The notes under the pieces: generated by a model
What the model was told of the DNA's origin: nothing
What the model saw: only the letters and a program-made list of their open reading frames with translations
The model's database searches: none
Made by a program: the position numbers and the translations under genes
DNA from: CALIKS01 sp964440295
GTDB taxonomy: Archaea; Thermoproteota; Nitrososphaeria_A; Caldarchaeales; Calditenuaceae
Assembly: GCA_964440295.1 (NCBI GenBank)
Contig: CAYTRT010000015.1
Coordinates: forward strand, 1-31,713
Length of the DNA stretch: 31,713 nt
Reading direction: 5' to 3'
Part shown: piece by piece, positions 23,580 through 31,623 of the stretch
How the letters are laid out: every line of letters begins with the position of its first letter
Position numbering within the stretch: the stretch's first letter is position 1

Positions 23580-24679
23580 TGGCTGAACAATCTTTGCAGG
23601 AGGAAATCGCGAAGATAAAGAGATGGATAAAGAGGAGGAGAATACTTTCGGTGCTGAAGTATACCTTCTATTTCTTCATCTTAATAGGAGTTGTTCTCTA
23701 CGCCGTAGGTGCTTATTACATGCTTTACAACATACAGATAAGTCTGGAGAGGCCTCCTACTGCTAACCGAATTGGATTTCTCGAATACGAATTCACGATA
23801 CATTTATTGATAAACAATCCGACCTCTGCCGAATTTACAGCCAAAAACATATACTACAAGCTTTACCTTCAAGACCAGTTGGTAGGCGATGGCTTCAAGC
23901 CATACTTGATAATTAAACCTGGTTCGAACTCGGAGGCCGTCTCAATAAGGATAAACCTATGGAATTTTCCGTCTATTGTCAATGACGCTTTATCAACTGG
24001 GAGCGTGAGAGTCAAGGTCGAGGGCACAGCTACTGTTCCCCTTTTAGCCTTCGGAATAATTCCGTGGCAGGAGGTAACGATGCCGATCCCACCATATGAA
24101 TACACCATCCCACTAGAGATATCAATTAATGATGCCAGATCTGTTGGTCTTTTTGGTCAAGACCTCAGCGACATCGTCTCAAATGTAGAGAGGCTATCAT
24201 CAGAGATAGAATCAATCAGAAACAGCATCTTATCACTAGAGAGCAAGATAAATTACATCGAAGGATCTATTAGTGATATCGAGACATTAAGATACGAGAT
24301 TAGTAGATTAAGAGAAGTAATTGACAAGTTAAAGTCTAGAATTGATTCTCTGCCAGAAATAACTTTGATCAGGATACGTAACGTCGAGTGTCCTCTCATT
24401 GTTACTAGTGGCGACTCAATAACTGTTAAGATAAATGTTGAATATATATTGAGCAAGCCTACACCAATTACTATCTCTGTTTGGGATATAGATAAATTAA
24501 CGAGAGTCACGCGGCAAGTGTATGTTCTTAATAATGGGTCGGGCATAGAAACAATAGAGCTCACATTCACAGCGCCTCGTACAACCGGGCTCTGGCGAAT
24601 TTTTATCTATATTGATTATCTAATCGGCAACTCTGCAAGCTGGACATCATCTGACATAATCAACGTCTACTTGTCATAA
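23579..24679 (+). CDS. Membrane-anchored LEA_2-like/coiled-coil protein
   Basis: A 366-residue protein with four parts. There is a basic N-terminus (KIKRWIKRRR), one membrane helix at about 28-49, a beta-rich domain at about 52-180 resembling the LEA14/WHy fold (EFTIHLLINNPTSAEFTAKN; then strands and a PIPPYEY turn), a heptad-type coiled coil at about 193-258, and a C-terminal Ig-like beta domain at 260-366. The charge distribution predicts that the bulk lies outside the cell. The function is unknown; a surface or envelope stalk is possible. It is coupled to the AbrB-like gene. Confidence 0.7.
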   Translation: MAEQSLQEEIAKIKRWIKRRRILSVLKYTFYFFILIGVVLYAVGAYYMLYNIQISLERPPTANRIGFLEYEFTIHLLINNPTSAEFTAKNIYYKLYLQDQLVGDGFKPYLIIKPGSNSEAVSIRINLWNFPSIVNDALSTGSVRVKVEGTATVPLLAFGIIPWQEVTMPIPPYEYTIPLEISINDARSVGLFGQDLSDIVSNVERLSSEIESIRNSILSLESKINYIEGSISDIETLRYEISRLREVIDKLKSRIDSLPEITLIRIRNVECPLIVTSGDSITVKINVEYILSKPTPITISVWDIDKLTRVTRQVYVLNNGSGIETIELTFTAPRTTGLWRIFIYIDYLIGNSASWTSSDIINVYLS

Positions 24680-24712
24680 AGAGCAGTTAAAAACAATAAC
24701 ATACCAGATGAA

Positions 24713-25243
24713 GTGACTGTCAAGTCAAGCCATCCATTTTTTTATCTGTTCTTCGAGGCTCCCAGCTTGTATATTGTTAGGCAGGCGTTAAAATGGATTT
24801 TTAGTAGTGTCCAGAACCCAGCCGCATTTAGAAGTGCTCTGATATCTTTGATAGTTGGCATTGTGTGAGTCGCGAAAGTAGTATTGATCGGCGGAGTCAA
24901 TGTTTTAAGTGGTGACGTCGACCTCATCGCACTTTTCATCCTCAATCTCAATAACTTGTTGTCCACGAGGATTATGGTAGCGTTTATTACTATGTGGGCC
25001 TTCGACATTGTATCGGCCGTATACTTTAGAAGAGCCCTTTACCTCACTGCCGACCACCTGAACGTGAAAATGTTCAGGACCGCTGGTCTGCTGATCTTAA
25101 TCGGGGCTATTTTAACTGCAATACTACTTGAGGCGGGCTTGATATTATCGTTTGTGGCTTATGTATTGCTTGCGATTGCGTTCTTTCAGATAAGAGAAAG
25201 TCCTCTCCCGCATCCAGCCCAGCTACAGCGTCTATACCAATAA
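24713..25243 (+). pseudogene. DUF996-like membrane protein interrupted by an in-frame TGA
   Basis: From GTG 24713 one frame reads 51 codons (ending SALISLIVGIV), hits TGA at 24866-24868, and continues open for 124 codons to TAA at 25241. The part after the stop has three hydrophobic segments. It includes AVYFRRALYLTADHLNVKMF and RTAGLLILIGAILT ending LLAIAFFQI, which looks like the C-terminal half of archaeal DUF996 membrane proteins. The part before the stop matches the preceding helix of the same family. The N-terminal helices appear to be missing. The best reading is a gene broken by a nonsense change (GGA to TGA would explain it). A shorter translated product from TTG 24884 is possible but has no clear start signal. 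Confidence 0.5.
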
Positions 25244-25328
25244 TACAGAGGAACGATACTGGATCTGCCATGCAGACAGCAGCCATAGAAGCCCTCCATG
25301 CAATACAAGGACCACACTACGAATAAAG

Positions 25329-25547
25329 ATGATCAGTAGAAGCGACCAGATGATTCGCAAAAGCTGCGGTGAGTCCTCGCATGTCGAAGCCGATAGATGC
25401 CGAAGCTGCGGAACCCCATTCAAGAAGTCCTTCTCGGGACTGAGGTGCCCTGTCTGCGCGGCGCCATATTCGTCTCTAAAGATGCTTTCTAAAGGTCACT
25501 ACATCTGCAGCCAATGTTTCTCGGACCTCAAGATCGAAACTTTATAA
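25329..25547 (+). CDS. Small zinc-ribbon protein
   Basis: A 72-residue protein with three CxxC pairs: C24/C27 (DRCRSCG), C40/C43 (LRCPVCA) and C60/C63 (YICSQC), plus a lone C13. These could hold one or two zinc ions as ribbons for nucleic-acid or protein contact. It follows the broken DUF996-like gene by 85 bases that contain no clear gene. Archaeal membrane proteins sometimes carry such ribbons as a tail, so this may be the detached end of that decayed gene rather than an independent one. Confidence 0.5.
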   Translation: MISRSDQMIRKSCGESSHVEADRCRSCGTPFKKSFSGLRCPVCAAPYSSLKMLSKGHYICSQCFSDLKIETL

Positions 25548-25680
25548 CCCTTTAGAACTCACCTACGCTCTAGCCAATGTTATAAGTTCGATAAATTTTT
25601 ACCCAAGTATATGCGTGAAAGCAATAGTTTACGAAAGAAAACTTTTAAGACGAAATATCCTTATGTTTTATGAGACTTAA

Positions 25681-26001
25681 ATGGTTATACCCAAGCTCTC
25701 GTTGCCTCCTGAGCCGGTGAAAATAAAGGAGACTGCAAGGAAAAAAGCAGAGTCTAATGAGTGGTCATTTATTCCACGGCATAAGGTATACAATTTGTTT
25801 CTTCTGTCCGCCCAGAACATCCCAAAATATCTTTGGAATTACTGGAAGCCAGGGCTTGAGGTTATGGGAATAAGGTGGCAGCTCTTCCAGAGAATTATAT
25901 CTGGATGCGAAAATGATGTGAGGTCTTGGGCAGAAGGAGCGATTAGCTGGGAGGATCTAGTTGAGAGAATAATAAATGAGTTAAAAAGTGAGGACTGTTG
26001 A
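25681..26001 (+). CDS. Unknown 106-residue protein, first gene of the helicase/MTase operon
   Basis: A mostly helical, tryptophan-rich protein (W28, W53, W56, W66, W83, W90) with a basic N-terminal third and an acidic C-terminus (SWEDLVERIINELKSEDC). I recognise no family. A TATA-like box (cttttaag, about 25647-25654) precedes its ATG by about 27 bases, making it the likely promoter-proximal gene. Its stop overlaps the helicase TTG start by 4 bases (TTGA), so it is translated with the helicase. Candidate roles are a subunit, regulator or anti-restriction partner of the system; none is shown by the sequence. Confidence 0.7.
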   Translation: MVIPKLSLPPEPVKIKETARKKAESNEWSFIPRHKVYNLFLLSAQNIPKYLWNYWKPGLEVMGIRWQLFQRIISGCENDVRSWAEGAISWEDLVERIINELKSEDC

Positions 26002-27668
26002 CTAACTTAGACTTGATAATTGAGCGGGTAAACGAGACGCTGAAAAAGCTCACTGGCTATCCGTTGAATGATGCGCAGAAAGAGGCTTTAATGAAAATTC
26101 TTGATAAACCTAGAGGAATTGTTCAGATGCCGACAGGCTCGGGTAAAACTAGGCTAGCCGCAGCTTTTATATGGGGTCTTTACCAAATGGACCTTATTAG
26201 TAGTGGAGAGGTCATTCTTTATTTTTCACCTCGAATAGTTATCCGTGAACAAACATTTAAGGAATTTGAGAAATCGTTAGCTGAGGAGTCCGCAGACTCG
26301 CCCTTTATTGTATATTCTATGGATCCGACACCTTTAGCGTCAGCTAAAGAATGGCTACATCATTTCTTAACTACAGAAATTTTACCAGATAAAATAGGAG
26401 TATACATATTGACACCTCAACTTCTTAACTTAGATCTTAAAGAAGGTTACTCGTCGCTAGATAAATTTAAGCGAGTTAAGGCAGTCATTCTTGATGAAGT
26501 TCATCATACATACTGGGGACAAGAAATTTCTAAAACAATGAATAGTTTATTACAACTGAGTAATGTAAAGTTTGTTTTAGGCCTCTCTGGAACACCTGTG
26601 AAGGAGGCTGTTGATAACGTTGGGAGTATTCTATACTCATTAAGCTCTAGCAAAGCGATGAAGATGGGAATCCTTGCTCAAAAGCTCAAGATCTACTCCA
26701 CTACGACGTTTACTCACCTTATCGAGACTTATTCAAGTCCTGATAAGTGGCGGGCAGCAGTAAAGGATACTGATATACAGTGGAAATTTGCAGTAATTGA
26801 GAGGGCAGAAAAATACGCACAGGAGATTGTTGAAAAACTTAGTAACGAAGTCGGCTCATTAAATCAGAGAGTCCCAAAGACATTAGTCGTTGCTGCTAAC
26901 ACTAAAGAAGCAGATAGGCTTAGGGAGTTTCTTATAAGAGAGTTAAGAAATCGGGGAAGAGATGATTCTGAGAACCTTGTATATGTCGCCCACTATAGAG
27001 AGGATAAGCCTGTCGAGGTGATTAATCAATTTAAAGAGGAAAAGGAGGGCGTCCTTGTAACCGTTAATATGGCGGATATAGGTTTTGACGATCCGAATTT
27101 GGAAGTTTTAGTGATTGCTAGACCCATAAGCACTCCAGTAGGTTATGTACAAATTAGAGGGCGTATATTAAGAAAACCAAAGGATTCTCAGAACTTGAAA
27201 GAAACTAGATACGCGTTGATAATAGACTTAACAGGGGCAGCAGAGCATGAAAAACACGTTGAGGAGGTTGAGCTGGGCAAATATGCTCGGACAATTAAGA
27301 GTGAAGACTTGATGCGTGACTTAATGGGTAAGGGGATTGTCCCTGAAATTAGTGGAGAAGTCAAAATTGGAGAGTATAAGATAATTGAGGTCCCGCCTAC
27401 TAGCATTCCTACCGGTACTAGTTGTAGAAAGAGTGCTTATGTTAAAATCATTATTGATCGTGAGGAAAATACGTGTACGATAGAAGAATTTCCAGATAAA
27501 CTATACTCTCTATTATTAAAGAAACATTATTCGGTTATTAGTTTTCGAATATTATTTAGTCCTGGACTCCATAGACAGATCGTCGAGATTATTAGACAAA
27601 ACTTTCCAGGTTGGATACCCTATACTGAGAAGTCACAAGAAGGAGTTACAGTAATAAAAAAAGACTAA
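25998..27668 (+). CDS. SF2 DEAD/DEAH-family helicase of a putative R-M/defence operon
   Basis: A 556-residue superfamily 2 ATPase of the ResIII/UvrB-like type. Motifs in order: LNDAQKEAL (23-31), Walker A PTGSGKT (45-51), Walker B DEVH (166-169), SGTP (197-200), motif V VNMADIGFDDPNLEVL (about 356-371) and motif VI YVQIRGRILR (383-392). After the second RecA domain only about 150 residues remain, with no nuclease. Its size and motifs fit the translocase module of Type I or Type ISP restriction enzymes. It starts with TTG overlapping the upstream gene and ends 32 bases before the methyltransferase gene. Base composition is clearly more AT-rich than the chromosome to the left. Confidence 0.85.
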   Translation: MTNLDLIIERVNETLKKLTGYPLNDAQKEALMKILDKPRGIVQMPTGSGKTRLAAAFIWGLYQMDLISSGEVILYFSPRIVIREQTFKEFEKSLAEESADSPFIVYSMDPTPLASAKEWLHHFLTTEILPDKIGVYILTPQLLNLDLKEGYSSLDKFKRVKAVILDEVHHTYWGQEISKTMNSLLQLSNVKFVLGLSGTPVKEAVDNVGSILYSLSSSKAMKMGILAQKLKIYSTTTFTHLIETYSSPDKWRAAVKDTDIQWKFAVIERAEKYAQEIVEKLSNEVGSLNQRVPKTLVVAANTKEADRLREFLIRELRNRGRDDSENLVYVAHYREDKPVEVINQFKEEKEGVLVTVNMADIGFDDPNLEVLVIARPISTPVGYVQIRGRILRKPKDSQNLKETRYALIIDLTGAAEHEKHVEEVELGKYARTIKSEDLMRDLMGKGIVPEISGEVKIGEYKIIEVPPTSIPTGTSCRKSAYVKIIIDREENTCTIEEFPDKLYSLLLKKHYSVISFRILFSPGLHRQIVEIIRQNFPGWIPYTEKSQEGVTVIKKD

Positions 27669-27700
27669 GTTATTAATAGAAGTAAAAGTAAGAGTTATTG

Positions 27701-30673
27701 ATGAAGGATTCTGGAGTTCACGGACAGCAAAGGGCTTTTGAGAATAGGCTTAATGTTCTCCTCGGACGTTTGCTAAGCGGAGAACTGGGAATAAGGGCTA
27801 CAAGCGAGTATATATCGCGTAGAGATAGGCCGGACATAGTGATCTATGTCAATGGCGTTAAGATTGTTGTAGAAGGGTCTTACTCAAAGACTGATGCCGA
27901 AAGTGACGTTAAGCAGAAGATTGAGAAAGGTCTTGGAGACCTAGGTGTAGCCCTTTTATATAGAGAGGTTTTTCCTCAAAATCTTACCGAGTCGGAGCTT
28001 GAGGAGAGGCTTAAATCCACGACCTTTGAGGTAAAATTCGTAATTCCTGAGGATATTTCAGACACATTGTTGAAATTTTTTACAGGTCGGAAAATAGAGC
28101 CGAGATGGGTTACCGGATGGATAGAAGCTGGAGTCCAAGACTTGGTTTCGATAATAAATGAGGCAATTCAATTCATTACAAGTGAGAAGGACATTAACCA
28201 AACAGTTAACGAGATAGAGGAGAAGATCAACGATTTCGTTATGACGATGAAAAGTGTGGACGAGAAAAAATTGTTAGCCAAAAAGCTATATGAACTGCTT
28301 TATAAGCTCTACGGACTATCAGTAGGCGACTATAAAAAGATAGACGAGCTTATCTATGCAAAGACAGCGCTTACCATATTGCTAAGTGCAACATTCTACC
28401 AGTCAGTGCGGGCTGAAATAGATCTTGAAGAGCTGAGTGAGCTATGCCAAAAGAATGGCTATAGGCTTGGTTTAAGAAAAGCCTTCGAGGCAATATATGA
28501 AGTTGATTATAAGCCTATTTATGACCTAGCCATACAAGTGGTCGAAGCCTTACCAGACACGTTAAGTCAAGCCCTTAAGAAGCTGGTTGAACTCGCAGAG
28601 GAATGTTCTTCAAAGAGAACTCTCTTGAGAAGAGACTTTGCAGGCAAAGTATATCATAAGATTGTTGGAGACTGGGCTATCAGGAAAAACTTTGCAACAT
28701 ATTTTACGACTGTTCCGGCTGCTTATCTGCTAGCCTATCTGTCCGTTTTCACAAGAACAGGAGTCTTCGCAAATTTCAGGGAAGTTAAAGTAGGAGATCT
28801 CGCTTGTGGGAGCGGAACTCTGCTAATTGCTGCATATAATGCTCTGAAAGATCTATACATCGATTTAAGACTTAAAGAAGGTGAAGTTGACCTCAAAAGT
28901 TTTCATAAACTGATGTTGGAGGAAAGTATTTGGGGAATCGATGCCTTAAGGTATGCAGTTCAAATAGCCTCGACAAACCTTGCTCTCCAAGACCCCTCAA
29001 CTCAAGTTAGCCGCATGAATACCTTTACAGTCCCCTTGGGTGTGGAGAACAAATTAGTTACCTTAGGTTCCCTGGAGTTTCTTAAGGGTAGAGGGTTACC
29101 TAGCATAGCCATGCATCTCACCGGGAAATTTAAATTTTTGGAACGTGCAGAGGCAGCATCGATAATTGGAGGCGAGGTACCAAGTGAGCTTCCGGAATTT
29201 GACCTTATTATAATGAACCCGCCCTTTACGAGAGCCACGGGTAGGGGAGGAAGAAGAGGGGGCGGACTATTCGGTTTTATCCTTGACGAGTCCATAAGGG
29301 AGAACATCCTCAAAGAATACGAAGAAAGGAGGAAGATAATACAGGAGAAACTCAAAGACCTGCAGATAGCTAAAAATCTTCATGCAATTTTCTCCGAATT
29401 AGACGTTGAAGATGAGCTATACGCCATAGGTCAGGCTGGTGAGGGACTACTATTCTTCTACTTGGCCTCAGAAATGGTTAAAGAAGGGGGAAAAATAGCT
29501 TTTGTTCTGCCTAAGTCACTACTTACAGGCGTAAGCTGGTTTCTTGCAAGATGTTTACTGCTGGAAAAATTCCACCTAGAACATGTGGTCATCAGCTACG
29601 ATGCAAAAAAGGGCTATAACTTCTCTGAATCCACAAGCCTAAGCGAAGTTCTGATAGTTGCGAGAAAAAGGGATAACCCTGAAGAAGAGGAAACTACAGT
29701 GACAATTCTACTTGAAAAACCAACGACGTCCCTAGAGGGCAGAGCATTGGCAAACCAGATCGTTAGGGTTGGCAATGGGTTTGTGAAGGTTAACGGATCT
29801 CAAGCCTACGTTTTTAAGGTTTCCAGAAAGACGCTGATAGATAAAGTAGTTAATTGGGGAAATCTAGTAGCGTTTCCAGACCCCGAACTAACAAGAATAG
29901 CTAATGGCATCCTTTCTGGAAACATAATGGGTGTAAATATTCCTTTGATAAGGCTTGGTGAAATCGCAACGATCGGGATCGATCGACGGCAATTTCATGA
30001 TGTCTTCACAGTATCTCATACAAGGTTGCTGGGTTCGTATCCGATCATTTATGGAGGGAAGGAGGAAAGGAGACTACGAATGTTCGTGGAGCCCAATGCA
30101 TGGGCTATAGCAAACGATTTGAAGACAAAGAAAGGAAAGGTAAAGAGAACCGGTGAGAGATTGTTCAGGGAATTTTCCGGCAAATTGCTAGTTCCAGATA
30201 GAATATGGGTTGATACAACACACATCATAAGCATGTATTGTAAGGAGCCTGTTCTCTCAAACATATTCTATGCGGTCAGACTCGAGACAAGCGAAAACGC
30301 CGATAATAAGCTAAAGGCCCTGTGCCTCTGGTTAAATACAACATGGGGGATACTTTCGATTTTGGCTAATAGGTCGGAAACTAGAGGACGATGGATTAAC
30401 CTTAAGATGACCCATTGGAAGCTTCAACCTGTATTGGATATAACGAGACTTGATGAAGAAGTTACTAATAAGCTAGCATGTGTTTTTGATAAATATTGTG
30501 ATAAGACACTTAAGAGACTACCAGACCAGTTCAATCCAAGCAACATCGATCCTATAAGAAAGGCTATCGATCAAGGCTTATTTGACGCAATGGGAGTAAA
30601 GGTAGACGAAAAGGAGCTTAAAGACCTCTACAGGCTAGTGTACGAAAATTTAAAAATATGGGTAGGCGAGTAG
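27701..30673 (+). CDS. Nuclease-like / N6-adenine DNA methyltransferase / target-recognition fusion
   Basis: A 990-residue protein (ATG 27701; a TTG lies one codon upstream). The N-terminal ~120 residues resemble a PD-(D/E)XK nuclease core: D45 in RPDIVIYVNG, E58 in VVEGSYSK and K63, although the canonical E-x-K spacing is not kept. A helical linker follows (about 130-310). The methyltransferase has FATYFTTVPAAYLLAYL, SAM motif DLACGSGTLL (D366) and catalytic NPPF (506-509), the signature of N6-adenine enzymes. The C-terminal ~250 residues (from about 740) look like a target-recognition domain of the HsdS/PglX/Type IIL kind (IPLIRLGEIATIGIDRRQF). It probably modifies DNA and, with the helicase, restricts foreign DNA. 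Confidence 0.82.
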   Translation: MKDSGVHGQQRAFENRLNVLLGRLLSGELGIRATSEYISRRDRPDIVIYVNGVKIVVEGSYSKTDAESDVKQKIEKGLGDLGVALLYREVFPQNLTESELEERLKSTTFEVKFVIPEDISDTLLKFFTGRKIEPRWVTGWIEAGVQDLVSIINEAIQFITSEKDINQTVNEIEEKINDFVMTMKSVDEKKLLAKKLYELLYKLYGLSVGDYKKIDELIYAKTALTILLSATFYQSVRAEIDLEELSELCQKNGYRLGLRKAFEAIYEVDYKPIYDLAIQVVEALPDTLSQALKKLVELAEECSSKRTLLRRDFAGKVYHKIVGDWAIRKNFATYFTTVPAAYLLAYLSVFTRTGVFANFREVKVGDLACGSGTLLIAAYNALKDLYIDLRLKEGEVDLKSFHKLMLEESIWGIDALRYAVQIASTNLALQDPSTQVSRMNTFTVPLGVENKLVTLGSLEFLKGRGLPSIAMHLTGKFKFLERAEAASIIGGEVPSELPEFDLIIMNPPFTRATGRGGRRGGGLFGFILDESIRENILKEYEERRKIIQEKLKDLQIAKNLHAIFSELDVEDELYAIGQAGEGLLFFYLASEMVKEGGKIAFVLPKSLLTGVSWFLARCLLLEKFHLEHVVISYDAKKGYNFSESTSLSEVLIVARKRDNPEEEETTVTILLEKPTTSLEGRALANQIVRVGNGFVKVNGSQAYVFKVSRKTLIDKVVNWGNLVAFPDPELTRIANGILSGNIMGVNIPLIRLGEIATIGIDRRQFHDVFTVSHTRLLGSYPIIYGGKEERRLRMFVEPNAWAIANDLKTKKGKVKRTGERLFREFSGKLLVPDRIWVDTTHIISMYCKEPVLSNIFYAVRLETSENADNKLKALCLWLNTTWGILSILANRSETRGRWINLKMTHWKLQPVLDITRLDEEVTNKLACVFDKYCDKTLKRLPDQFNPSNIDPIRKAIDQGLFDAMGVKVDEKELKDLYRLVYENLKIWVGE

Positions 30674-30775
30674 CTTAACTTACAACACTTAATCATCTAA
30701 AACTGATCTATCTATTCCAATGAACACTATTTTTGATCTCTTCTTTTCATATATAATATGTCTTCCAAACAGAGT

Positions 30776-30793
30776 ACAATGATATATCATTGT
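30776..30793. repeat. 18-bp perfect palindrome between convergent genes
   Basis: ACAATGATATATCATTGT is perfectly self-complementary (9-bp arms, no spacer). It lies in the AT-rich gap 30674-30847 between the methyltransferase gene and the minus-strand zinc-finger gene, and is followed on the plus strand by a T-rich run (about 30794-30812). It may be a bidirectional terminator or the site of a dimeric DNA-binding protein. Nothing else is seen in this gap. Confidence 0.6.
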
Positions 30794-30847
30794 TCTTGTT
30801 TATTTTTTTGAAAATTTGTAAAATAAAATTTTGTGCAAGCGGGCCTG

Positions 30848-31000
30848 TTAAATGTGGCTTTCTCGATGGTTACTAAATTTGTTACTGGATGATTGCGATG
30901 AGTGATCTTTACAAGTAGTGCAGTGTTTCTTCTTCCAGTGGACTAGGAAGTCGACGTAGCTCTGGAATGACTCGCCGCAGGATTTGCAGACTATTCTCAC
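30848..31000 (-). CDS. 50-residue C2H2 zinc-finger protein
   Basis: A short gene starting at GTG 31000. Cysteines 5 and 8 (VCKSCGES) and histidines 21 and 26 (LVHWKKKHC) give the spacing C-x2-C-x12-H-x4-H, a classical C2H2 finger, followed by a second short CTTC pair and a Ser/His-rich tail. The start overlaps the stop of the upstream gene (GTGA), and AGGAGG lies 11 bases before it, so translation is well supported. Single-finger proteins like this are frequent in archaeal viruses and plasmids and usually regulate transcription. Confidence 0.7.
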   Translation of the reverse strand: MRIVCKSCGESFQSYVDFLVHWKKKHCTTCKDHSSQSSSNKFSNHRESHI

Positions 31001-31281
31001 CTGTTAGTCAGCCTCCTGAGTCTGGGGAATAATATCGGCTTCCCGTCAATTAAATCGATGAGCGGCCTCCTTGAGATCACGAGCGGTATGAATTCTTCCT
31101 CACTCTCGCTCTTGCTGATCTCTTGCTCTGCCAGCTTCTTTAGTATCTTCTTTAATGCCTCCCTGTCTCTCTGGTCTGTTGAGTCTGCTATCTCGATGGC
31201 GAATTTTATGAGGCACTGCCTACAGTCGGAGAGCGATTCTAGGAAGTCCTCTATGCCCTCGTCGATAGCTCCGCGCTCCAT
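30997..31281 (-). CDS. Unknown 94-residue protein
   Basis: A charged, mainly helical protein (FLESLSDCRQCLIKFAIEIA, then ALKKILKKLAEQE) with one CxxC pair at C20/C23 and a basic C-terminus (FPRLRRLTNR). No family is recognised. It is the middle gene of a three-gene minus-strand operon: 6 bases after the upstream gene, with GGAG about 10 bases before its ATG, and overlapping the zinc-finger gene by 4 bases. Codon use (CTC, GAG, AAG) is closer to the chromosome than to the AT-rich helicase gene. Confidence 0.65.
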   Translation of the reverse strand: MERGAIDEGIEDFLESLSDCRQCLIKFAIEIADSTDQRDREALKKILKKLAEQEISKSESEEEFIPLVISRRPLIDLIDGKPILFPRLRRLTNR

Positions 31282-31287
31282 TTTTTA

Positions 31288-31623
31288 CTACTCCTTCTTC
31301 TCCTGCGTCCTCACCGATATGCCTACCAACGCTTCGAATGGTTTTCTGCCCTCCTCAGTCTTCACAGTTGGCGATGACTTCCCTTCTCTCTCGATCTCCT
31401 CGATCATTCTTCTCAAATCCTCAAGAGACACGATTGGGCAGACCCTAGCTACCTCTTCCGACATCTTCTTCCACTCCTCCTTGATCAATAGTCCGAAGAC
31501 ATTCGGCAACAGAGGAACACCTCGTTCTTCAAGTTTTCGTGCTTTTGACCAGACTCTTTCCATAACTTCTTCTCGAACCCCTCTGAACGTGCATACTTTG
31601 GGGACTGATGATCCATCCACCAT
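31288..31623 (-). CDS. Unknown 111-residue protein
   Basis: A helical, charged protein with no recognised family; the central part contains EEVMERVWSKARKLEERGVP and FGLLIKEEWKKM. I place the start at ATG 31623 because GAGGTGG lies just upstream on the minus strand. The frame stays open to another ATG at 31662, which would add 13 hydrophobic residues. It is the first visible gene of the operon running leftward to the zinc finger. The remaining 90 bases to the window edge contain no complete gene. Confidence 0.6.
   Translation of the reverse strand: MVDGSSVPKVCTFRGVREEVMERVWSKARKLEERGVPLLPNVFGLLIKEEWKKMSEEVARVCPIVSLEDLRRMIEEIEREGKSSPTVKTEEGRKPFEALVGISVRTQEKKE

Noticed and set aside
23915..23935. 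T-loop-like GGTTCGAACTC suggesting a tRNA
   Set aside because: It lies within the LEA-like coding frame, has no matching stems or acceptor strand, and no partner sequence nearby.
24742..25008. Minus-strand 88-codon ORF
   Set aside because: It is the shadow of the DUF996-like frame, which shows family resemblance and hydrophobic helices on the plus strand.
25681..30673. Operon read as DISARM or BREX
   Set aside because: No DUF1998 protein, PLD nuclease, BrxL, PglZ or BrxC-like gene is present; only a helicase, one methyltransferase fusion and a small protein are seen.
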